Below are positions 1 to 8,800 of a stretch of 64,000 nucleotides of DNA, in pieces (positions within the stretch are counted from its first letter, which is position 1; every line of letters begins with the position of its first letter). Source of the DNA: Symbiodinium natans (lineage: Eukaryota > Sar > Dinophyceae > Suessiales > Symbiodiniaceae); the NCBI GenBank assembly GCA_905221605.1, contig CAJNDS010002219.1, positions 442,001-506,000 of the forward strand. Reading direction: 5' to 3'. Below the pieces are notes generated by a model. It had not been told where the DNA came from. It did no database searches and worked only from the letters and a program-made list of their open reading frames with translations. The position numbers were made by a program, and so were the translations under genes.

Positions 1-299
1 CACCAATCGCTTAGTGTGCTTGCAACTTTCTTGCCAACCACAATGGAGTCCTGAGTGCTATTGCTACGGCCCTGGCGCTTGCTCGACGAGAACTCCTAAC
101 CCACGGTTTGTACACACGACAACGCCTTTTTCCCGCCCGAGCGCCAGTATCCTATCAAGGCAATGTCAAGGGGCAGGGTTCAAATGGCCCATTTTTGGGC
201 GCAGCAGCAGGAGCCAAATGTCAGCCGAGCAGGCAATCGCCGTGCAGATGAAGCAAACATTGAGCACCATGTCAGTTTGAGAGGCCTACTCACTGCTGG

Positions 300-480
300 G
301 CCTTCCGGAGAAGTTTTAGGCAGAGTTTGAGAGGCCTAATCACTCTGAGCCGCAGGGTGCCGGGGAATTGGGTTCCCTGCCAGCTGCGGCTGAGCACCCG
401 CCGCAGGATCGACATCTGCAGTGCGCTGGGGAGCTGGACGCCCCTCAAGCTTTGGTTGAAATCGCCAGCTCTGGGTTGAA
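300..480 (-). pseudogene. Decayed FNQSL-type leucine-rich repeat, minus strand
   Basis: Read on the minus strand this stretch gives DFNQSLRGVQLPSALQ, which has the form of the 22-residue leucine-rich repeat (FNQSL-x-x-V-x-LP-x-x-LQ-x-L-x-FG) that I know from dinoflagellate proteins. Only one to two repeats can be read before the frame loses the pattern. The plus strand just downstream (from about 505) carries the same repeat in the opposite direction, so the region is a scrambled remnant and not an intact gene. Confidence 0.45.
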
Positions 481-504
481 GTTTGTCCGAAGCCCAAGGA
501 ATAG

Positions 505-1060
505 AGCTTGGAGAATGGCCTTGCCTGAAAGTTTGAAGTTCTTCAGCAGACATGATTTTGGCTAGTGCTGGGCGAATGTGGCCTCGCCCGTCAGCTTGCA
601 GTCCTCAAGCTTCTGTTTCTTTCGAGCAGTGCTTGAAGAATGTGGCCTTGCATGGCAATTTGCAATCTTGAGCTTCCGCGCCTTGTGTCAACCAGAGCTT
701 TAAGAAGGTGGCTTTGCCTGGCAGTTCGCAGTTCCTGAGCTTCGGATTCGTTCGACTAGAGCATAAAAATGTGGCTCTGCCCGGCAATTTGCATCAGTTT
801 GAAAGGTCTACCCACTGCTTTTCTGCTTGCCACAGCGCAGGAGGGCGATAGATTGAATGTGGTCTTGCTTGGCAGTGTGCAGTCCTTGGCCTTTCGGAGT
901 TAGTTTCAAGAAGAACGTCCAGTTGCAAGACTCCCCGAAGCTCGAGGGCTGCAAACTGCCAGGCGGAGCTACATTTTTTCAAACTCTGATTGAAAGCGCT
1001 TCTGTCATCCGAAGCGCAAGGATTGCAGACTGCCAGGCAAGGCCACTTTCATGAAGCCTA
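505..1060 (+). pseudogene. Decayed array of FNQSL-type leucine-rich repeats
   Basis: Units of about 63-66 bp recur here; the core GTGGC(C/T)(T/C)TGCC(T)GGCA starts near 642, 708, 771 and 858. In the right frames they read FEQCLKNVALHGNLQS, SFKKVALPGSSQFLSFG and KNVALPGNLH, close to the consensus FNQSLKNVALPGSLQSLSFG. Stops and frame changes break every run after one or two units, so it cannot encode a protein as it stands. The repeat class forms a solenoid in intact proteins; here it is a dead copy or spread-out debris. Its neighbour at 1850-2431 is the same family. Confidence 0.6.
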
Positions 1061-1849
1061 AAAATTCTCCAGAAGGCCCAGAAGTGATCAAGCCCTGCAA
1101 ACGGCTGCATATGAGAAACTGCTGCTTCGACCTATCCCAGCAGAAGTGACTCGGCCGAACACCTTGCTGTGGGTCCCGCATTAGGTGAAGTCACGGGTAA
1201 ACCTGCTTGAAGGTGCTCTCAAAAAATCGGCCGCGCAGCGGGGCTCCGAGTTCTGAGGCCCCTTGACTCTCACACTTGACGCGAGGTTGGCTGCAGACCG
1301 TTAAGCAGCCTTGTGGGCCTTAAACTGCACTCAAGCCGAAGGCTCCCGGTACCTGGGAAGCACACTGCCCAAGTGCCAGCCAGCAGCCTTTGGGGCTGAC
1401 CTGCCTAGATGGCTCCATCGGTTGTTGTCCGGCAGCCACAGGTTGGAGCAAACCCGGCAAATGGTTTGGCCGGAGAGCTAGACCGAGGCTTCCTACAGTG
1501 CCCGCTGTGTGGGGACTGTCTCTACGGACGCGTTGAGCAGTTTAGGTGACGGAGGTTCCTTGCCTTACGGCCTAACCATACTTTCGCTTAATGTCTGTAC
1601 CAGACGTGGCGCAGCATTGCTTTGGGTGACGGGCTGCTGAGTACAATGCACACAGAGTGCCAGAAAAGGAGCCCCCTTCCCCCGACGAGCGGGGGCAGAC
1701 AAGGGGCTGGTGTGGCTGCACTATGCTGCAGTCTGCGCTGTGTGAGTCCGGGCGTCCTCACGAAGCTATGGCCATAGAGCAGGCCTGGAGCGCTGCTTGC
1801 AAGAGGCCATATTGTTACAGCTCCGCGCAGCGGCCGATTTTTGAGACGG
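1061..1849. other. No gene seen
   Basis: GC-rich sequence with only short overlapping open frames on both strands, none with recognisable motifs. Phrases such as TGAGGCC and GCCTTG recur, which may be further worn repeat units, but I cannot assign them. Confidence 0.5.
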
Positions 1850-2431
1850 CGCAAGGCTCCAGTTGGAGGACTCCCAGAGCTTCGCGAAAGTGGCCTTTGC
1901 CTGGCAGCTTGCAGTTCTGAGCTTCGGATGGTGTTTGAACCTTCTTTTGGCGAATGTTTTGGGCTTCTCAAATTGTTGCCTCAACCTTCTCTGCAGACGT
2001 TGACCTTTGGACATGATCTCAACCAGAGCTTGGAAGGGATCCAGCTTCCCCGGCCAGCAACCCTTAGAGGGCCCTGCACTGCGCTCCTAACCTTTGCCAG
2101 CAACCCTTAAAGGTCTCTCACTGCGCTCCTGCCCTTACAGGCTCCTCACTGCGCTCCTGGCCCTGCCAGCAACCATTAGAGGTCTCCCACTGCGCTCTTG
2201 GCCCGGCCAGCAACCCTGAGAGGCCCCGTTCTCTGCTTGAGCTTCGGAATGTATTTCAATCAGAGCTTGGAGAACGTGGCTTTGCCTGGCAGCTGGCAGT
2301 CCCTGAGATTCGGAGCAAGTTTCTAACATAGCTTGGAGAATGTGGCCTTGCCTGGCAGCTTGTAACCCTTGAGCTTGGAGCATGTTTCTACCTCAGCTTG
2401 AAGAATGTGGCTTGCCGCGCAGCTTGCGCTG
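1850..2431 (+). pseudogene. Decayed FNQSL-type leucine-rich repeats, best copy
   Basis: Three places keep the repeat pattern: about 1890-1940, 1976-2060 (SLQTLTFGHDLNQSLEGIQL) and 2227-2400. The last reads LSFGMYFNQSLENVALPGSW followed by QSLRFGASF, a stop, then HSLENVALPGSL and another stop, so two and a half units survive with the right 22-23 residue spacing. Between 2050 and 2230 a short phrase (CAGCAACCCTTAGAGG...CTGCGCTCCT) is repeated four or five times. The array stops where the LTR of copia element 1 begins, so the element may have inserted into the repeat gene or its debris. Confidence 0.6.
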
Positions 2432-2435
2432 CTTT

Positions 2436-2835
2436 TGTGAAAGTTCCTGTCTAAGGACATGTTAACTTTGTTGTCCTGCATGCTGGCTCAGAGTTGTGTG
2501 TGTGTAGTTGTAGGAACTCCGTAGTTGTGCCTTGGAGGCTCGACGGGAGTGCTGTTTTAAGTGGGAAAGCCTTTTGAAGTGCTTGAGTTGTAGGGATGTG
2601 TGTCTGGAAGCTGTAGAAGTGACTGTGCACGTTTTTGCTTGCTTTAGGTGTAGTTGGGTAGGTCCCGAGAACTCCCACTGACGTTTGAGTTTGTTTTTGT
2701 GGCTGTGGAGAACACGTGGCAGAGCAGAGTTTTCACCTGTGTGTAAAGAGTTTCACTGACGAAGCCACCGGCTTATGACTTTGGCTCAAGTCGTGAGAAA
2801 AAGAGGGTTCAGCGCGCTGCTGCTGTGTTTTCACA
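2436..2835 (+). repeat. 5' LTR of element 1
   Basis: Begins TGTGAAAGTTCCTG and ends TTTTCACA directly before the primer-binding site. The same sequence recurs at 13615-14007. Element 2 LTRs also begin TGTGGAAG and end TTTTTCAC, so the start at 2436 rather than 2438 is preferred. The LTR contains a relic of the dinoflagellate spliced leader at 2780-2790, leaving a 45-nt U5-like segment before the primer site. T-runs of four or more are present, but no clear TATA box is seen. Confidence 0.85.
2780..2790 (+). promoter_or_regulatory. Spliced-leader-like motif in element 1 5' LTR
   Basis: TTTGGCTCAAG matches the last 11 bases of the dinoflagellate spliced leader, the short exon added by trans-splicing to nuclear mRNAs. 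A CCG lies a few bases upstream, where the leader also begins with CCG. The copy in the other LTR is at 13952-13962. The match is seen directly; a role in defining the transcript 5' end is inference. Confidence 0.6.
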
Positions 2836-2847
2836 TGGTAGCGGAGC
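2836..2847 (+). promoter_or_regulatory. Primer-binding site, element 1
   Basis: TGGTAGCGGAGC abuts the LTR end with no spacer. It is the complement of a tRNA 3' end ...GCTCCGCTACCA. Eukaryotic initiator Met tRNAs end in CTACCA, and copia elements commonly prime from that tRNA, so initiator Met is the likely primer. Element 2 has the identical 12 bases at 16211-16222. Confidence 0.75.
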
Positions 2848-2878
2848 GTGTGTAGCACGCTCGTAGAAACTAGAAGCC

Positions 2879-5800
2879 ATGGCTGACCCCGGGCTGTCGA
2901 CCCCTGTGCCTGAAGACGAAGACGACGAAGCTTTGTTTGGCCCCGGTGGTGCCCAGGACGGGCAACAACCGCCAACACAACCCCCTGGAGCTTCTGCTTC
3001 AGCGGGAGGACCCGCCACGGTCGTCGGACTTGACCCTCAACTCCAGCAGATGATGGTCCAGATGATGCAGAGTCAGCAAATGATGATGCAGAATCAGCAA
3101 CAGACACTTCAAGTTCTGGTGGCAAAGATGGAGGCCGACGAGAGAAGGAGACGTGAGCAGGAAGCATTGTCTGCAGCTGTGAGCAACCCATTTGGGGGTG
3201 CTTCAAGTGCAGCAGCTGCTGGAAGTCCTACGGCAAAAGCTTCTTCTCCTCCACCGGCGCCATCACAGAACCTGCATGTTGGAAGTAACCGTGCAGAGAA
3301 GTATCTGCCAGCATTGCCGCTCATCGATAATGTTTCGATGGGAAAAGGGCGTGTGAGAGAGCTGGAGGAGTACCATCGGTGGTGCGAGGTGCTTGCTTCC
3401 TGGCTGGCGTTGATAGACGACAACTATGTCAATGAGTTGCGCCAGGCAATGACGCATGACCGTGAGATCAAGCAGTCTGACATGGCAGTTCCGGTAGCAT
3501 CGCGTTCGGCAAGGTTGTTTTACTACCTGCAACAAAGTCTGCAGAAGTTCGAACGTGGGATGGAACTGGTGAGAAGCACGTCGATGCGTCAAGGACAAGC
3601 TGCTTGTGGTTATGAGGTGATGCGTCAAATGCACCAGACCTTCAGCATTGTCTCTCGCATGGAGGCCATTGCTGTGAGAGATGAAGCCCTTCGCCTAACT
3701 TCGAAGGCGAGTTCGTACAAGCGACCGCTTGACTGCGTCCGCTTCCTTGAGGACGAGCTTGGGAAGGTAGACCAGAAGCTGCATCGGTTCCCTGAACTGA
3801 GGCTTGGAGCATCTGATCGTTCAACCCTTCTTCTTCAATCTGTCAGCCCAGAGTGTAGGCATTACGTTGTCCTGCATGGGAAGTCTGGGAGCTGGGAGGA
3901 ACTGGTTGAAAGCATCCGGTTCTACGAGGAGCAAACCCGATTGTGTGATGCTGGTTCGCTGAATGCAGTTGGGGAGCGCGGCCTCTGCTGGAACTGTGGC
4001 AAATCAGGCCATATGAGTTGGCAGTGCCCCGACAAGAGCTCTGGCAAAGGGAAGAAGAGGGATGAACCGAAAGGTGGCAAGCCTTCTGGGTCCAAGAATC
4101 GAGAGAAGAGCCCTAAAGGGAAGGGCAAAGGCAAAGGGAAGACAGACAAAGGAAAGGGTGGAAAGCCCAAGGGGAAGCCAAAGAACAAAGGAAAGCCCAA
4201 GGGCCGAGCTGTGGAAGACGAGCAGTCTGATCAGGTGATGGCAATGCGGTCTCATCATCTGAGTGGCTTGGGTCCGGGGACAAGAACTAATGAGCCCAAT
4301 GAAGCTGAGCCCCCTCGTCTCACCATGACGAACGGAGAGATCGAGAGACTGAACCAGTCCTCCTCTAGGAATAGCTCTTTCGCATGGCTCATTGATAGTG
4401 GAGCCACCTGCCACGTGTTGTCAGAGAGTGCGTTGGGTTTTTACGAAGTCGTCAAGGAGCATTCGGGACCTCTTCCTGTGCTCATGAGTGCTAGCGATAC
4501 GCCCATGGAATGTGTCAAGTTGGTTGACATTCGGGTGAAGTTTGGGAAGTTGGGGCCCGTAGTGCTTCAACAGGTCTTGGTTTGCAAGATTGGTTTCAAC
4601 GTAGTCAGTTCTTGGCAAGCATCCCTTTCGGGATGGAGTACCTGGCTCACCTCAGAGCCTGGAGCAAGCTGCTTGGTGAAGCAGACGGAACGAGGTTCCT
4701 CGATGTGGGTGCCTTTGGTTCGTGAAGCCAGGAGCTGGTGGGCGTTGGCTAAGGAGATTGGCCCTACCAAGGCAAAGCCGAAAGGAAGAAGAAGCAAAGG
4801 GGACTCACCCAAGCCGGGGTGGAGCCCGAACGACGACGCGATGGAAGTGGATAAGGTGCAGAAGAAGGCACCGCCCAACGTAGGAAGAGCATTGGAGGTG
4901 ACGCCTTTTAAGTTTTTGCTGCGAGCATTTTCAGTGAAGCAACATGTGGGGGAACATGAGCTGCATGAGCATGTTTTTCAGGAGCGTTTGAGTGGATGTG
5001 AGCATGCTGCAGTTGCGAAAGTAGGAGTAGACCTGGAAACCCCACCCTCTGCATGTTGTGCTGAAGCTTTATGTTCCGCCGCAGCTGTTTTGCTTAAGTC
5101 TGCAAGCAACACGTCTTTGGAGAAGCAAACCAGTAGGGACACACGCTGTGGAGACAAGGGTTTTGAGTGCGTAGGGGTAGGGCCTGTGCCGCTCCAGCCT
5201 CAGAGTGTTTGCATTAGGAGTAGGAGTGTCTTGCGTGTAGGACGTAGGAGTGACTTGCACCCCAGCGCTTGTGTGCCTGAGTGTTTGTTGGGACAGAGTG
5301 AAGAGAGGAAGTGTGCCTTTCGGAGCTTGCGTTGGCCAGGAGTGTTTCTGAAAGCATTGCTGGTGTTGTGTGCTCTAGGAGTGTTTTGCTCAAAGCCTGG
5401 AGCCTTTGTAAGGGACCTTGGAAAGGATGGAGCTTCCGGAAGCCTCGCCTCCGCTCTGTCTTGTGAACTCCCAAAGTGGGAGTGTGGCCCAGGTGGAAGC
5501 CTTTTCGACGAGCATGATTGCTCGTCTTGCGCACCGTTTCGAGGAGGAAGGTCAGCTGTCTCTTTCGAGGCAGCTTCTCCAAAACATCGACCTTTTTACC
5601 TCGACCCCTGGCTCGGTCGAACGGCTGTTGGGGATTCCAGCCTGCCTTGGGGAGTTGGAGACACAGGAGTTGGTGATCAATACAAGCGGCATTCCGGTGA
5701 AGCAACCTATGCTCATTGCCGAGCTGCGAGCCATTGCTGCTCCGACGGTGGACCAGTCGGTTTTGACGGACACCCTCGTCGAAGAGCACGACCGTCGTGC

Positions 5801-8800
5801 AGAGTATGCAAGGTATGGCTATGTTTTGACCACCATGGGGGTGGTAGTCGCCGATGTGAGTGCTACCATCCGCCAACCGCACCTTCCATGCGAGCAAAGG
5901 GGGTACTGGCGCAACAATCAGGTTGGCATCCAGCTCACCTTGAAGAAATTCCTTCTGTACCTGGAGGCGATTCGAGAGTTGCGGTGCCATCCTGCTCAAT
6001 ACCAGTTGTTCGAGGCAGGGCTAGCAAGCATTCTGCCAAACGAGCTCAAGGTCGAGCGTGTGCCGGCTGCCGACTTGAGAGCGCTTTTGGCGGACGTGCT
6101 CGTCCAGAGCAACCGCCGGGTGACTTTGGCTGCTCAACCGCCAACTATAATACCGGATGTTGCACCATCCGCGTCGGGTGGCACGGCACCGCCTCTTCAC
6201 AAAAGTGCCCCAGCTCCACCTCCTTCGGGGTGGGCTTTGCTCAACCAAGCGCGTGCAAAAGCCGAGGCAATGATTCGATTGCATGCCGACATGAAGAGAG
6301 CTGCAACAGCCGAGGTGGCTCCATCATCGTCGACGGGCCCCGCTTTTCCACCAGGGCCTCCGGCTTTCTTGCCGTTCAGCCCTCCTTCCCCGCTTACGCC
6401 GTCCGTCTTTTCCTATGCTCCATCTTCGGCACCAGGCACGCCTATGGAAGCAGGCATGCCTCTAACTCCGCCTCCTCTACCTCCTCCATCTTGGGCACCA
6501 GGCACGCCTATGGAAGCAAGCCTGCCTATACCTCCGCCTCCTCTACCTCCTCCATCGACACCGCACCCAGATACATTGAGGGAGCTTGCGGGCGAGGTTC
6601 CAATGGAGGTCGAGACGCCGATGACGCCCGTGGAGGCATTCGGTGCCCCTGGGACCCCTATGGACGTGAGTTCCGAGGTCCCAATGGAGCCAATGGTCGG
6701 TGGCATTGGAAGTCCGGGGAGCGCTTCTCCTTTGACCCCGCCGGCAGAGACGAGTATGGTGGTTCCAAACCCACCTATGGACAATTCGGATGTGGGAGAC
6801 TCTGGCTCCGAGATGGATTGATATGCTTGGGTATGGGCCCTGAGGGCCTAAAAGCCGGGCATGAGTTGCTCCGATCTTCGCCGCAATGCACAAAATTGGT
6901 AGGAGTAGGTCTGAAAGCCCTGCTGTTTGCAGTAGGAGACTGGCTGTGTGCATTAGGAGGTAGGGTAGGAGCGTTTGAGTGCTTGGTAGGTGACTGTGAG
7001 TGCAGCCTGCCTGCCGCGAATGGGTCTGCACACTGTCCCTCTGTGCCCAGGTCTTCATGGAAAGGAAGCAGTGCCTTGGCTTTAGGGTTGGTTCTGGGTT
7101 TGGTTTTCAGAGGTTGGCTGCGTAGGTGCGTGAAGCTTTTGAGTGTGCGCCGTAGGAGTAGGCTGAAGTTTGTGCGTGTAACTTTGGTAGGACGTGTGCC
7201 ACGTAGGTCTTGGAGTGTTGTGCGCCGCCTGTTGTTTTTGCGTGGCGTGCTTGCTTGTGAGTTGAAAGCTGAGCCTACGGGCGAGGAAGCAAAAGGGCCA
7301 ATGATGAAACGTTGGCGTGCCTTTAAGAAGTGGGCCTTGTGTGGGCTTCGGTCCCTGCGGGGGTCCGAGCAAAAGAAGGCCGTGGCACGTTCTGAGGCCC
7401 TGCGTATGCTTGCTGGTTTGCCGACCCCGGTTGTTGTGAATTCGGAGTCGGAGGAAGAGTTGATTCCTGATCCGTTGGAAGCTGAACTTGCGAAACCCAG
7501 CGGAAGTGAACCCCCTAGGCCCTCCGATGTTCGAAAGAAACCCCGTGTGGAGAATGTTCCCTCAGGTGAACCGGGTGCCCTGAGTTCCCCGGAGGTGGTG
7601 AGCGATGCTCTGGATCCTGAGGTTCCGGTCTATTTGACCTCGGAGCGGCTGAAGGCGCACCGAAATAAGGGCCACCAACCTTATCTTAGTTGCTGTGACA
7701 CATGTCAAAGCGCTAGAGGGAGAGTGCCGGCTCGTAGGAAGCACATGAAACACCACCACGGACCCGGAGAGTTGCAAGTCGACTTTGGATTTTTCGGAAA
7801 GAATGTTCGTTTCCTTCTCATGGTTCATGTGGTGTCGGGGTACATACATACCGTGGTCTTAGGACCTGAGGATGAAGTGCCCGCTGTATCGGTTTGCAAA
7901 GCCTTTACGGAAATGGGATTGAGTGGATTGGACATTGTTGTCCACGGGGACCAAGAAAATCTCCTCGAGAGTGTTTTCCGCAATGCAGCGAAACACCGGA
8001 CATTCGGGGGGAGGTCAATGCACTGGGTCCCGTTCGCGATAAACAGACCTCAAGCGAAGGGCATCGTTGAACGCCATGTTTGCCTTGTGAAAGAAGCGTT
8101 CTGGTCTGTTTGGCTGGGCTTAGAAGAGCGTGTAGGTGAAAAGTTGCCTCTAGGGAGCCATCTGTTTGTTGAGGCCATGAGGTACTCTGTGAGGATGCAT
8201 AACTTGTTTCATGTGTCCAAGGAACACAGCACGCCGTTGGAGAGACTGCGTGGGTCGACAGTTCAGCCAGTGAAGAGCTGTGAGTTTGGGGTTGTGGGTT
8301 TTGGAAAGCCTCAGAAGGACTACCCAGAGCACCGCGGAAAGCGCTTGGTGAGGGCACTCTATGTAGGACCTCACGGTGCTAATGGATCCGGGATTCGGGT
8401 CTTTGTTCCAATAGGTATTGGAAAGCCCCCTCGTTTGGAAATCTTCAGCTCTTTTCGTGCCAAAGATCCAGTGGAGTTTGACAAAGCTGCTTTGCGTGAC
8501 CTTCGAGGTAATAAGGAAGACCCTGAAAGACCCATCAAGTTCGATGTTCCAATCGATGGTCCGAGTCCGCCGCTTGATTCCCCAAATATCCCTGAAGGAA
8601 GTCTTGAGTTTCCTGTTGAACGCACCGAACCACCTGCTCTTGAGGGCCCTGAAGCAATGGAAGAAGAAGGAGAGTTGGATGGGTATTCTCCGGATTTTTC
8701 GGACGTGCCTGAAGAAACAGGCATGGAGGTTGAGCCTCCCGGAGGCGTAGGTCTTGAGGACCTCGACGCCCCTATGGATCCAGGAGAAGACGATGCCATG

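Noticed and set aside
2780-2790. A spliced-leader RNA gene
   Set aside because: Only the last 11-12 bases of the leader are present, without the first half, the GT donor or the rest of an SL RNA.
5214-5999. A 261-codon minus-strand gene in element 1
   Set aside because: It lies opposite two open plus frames and has no coherent motifs; best explained as a shadow of the coding strand.
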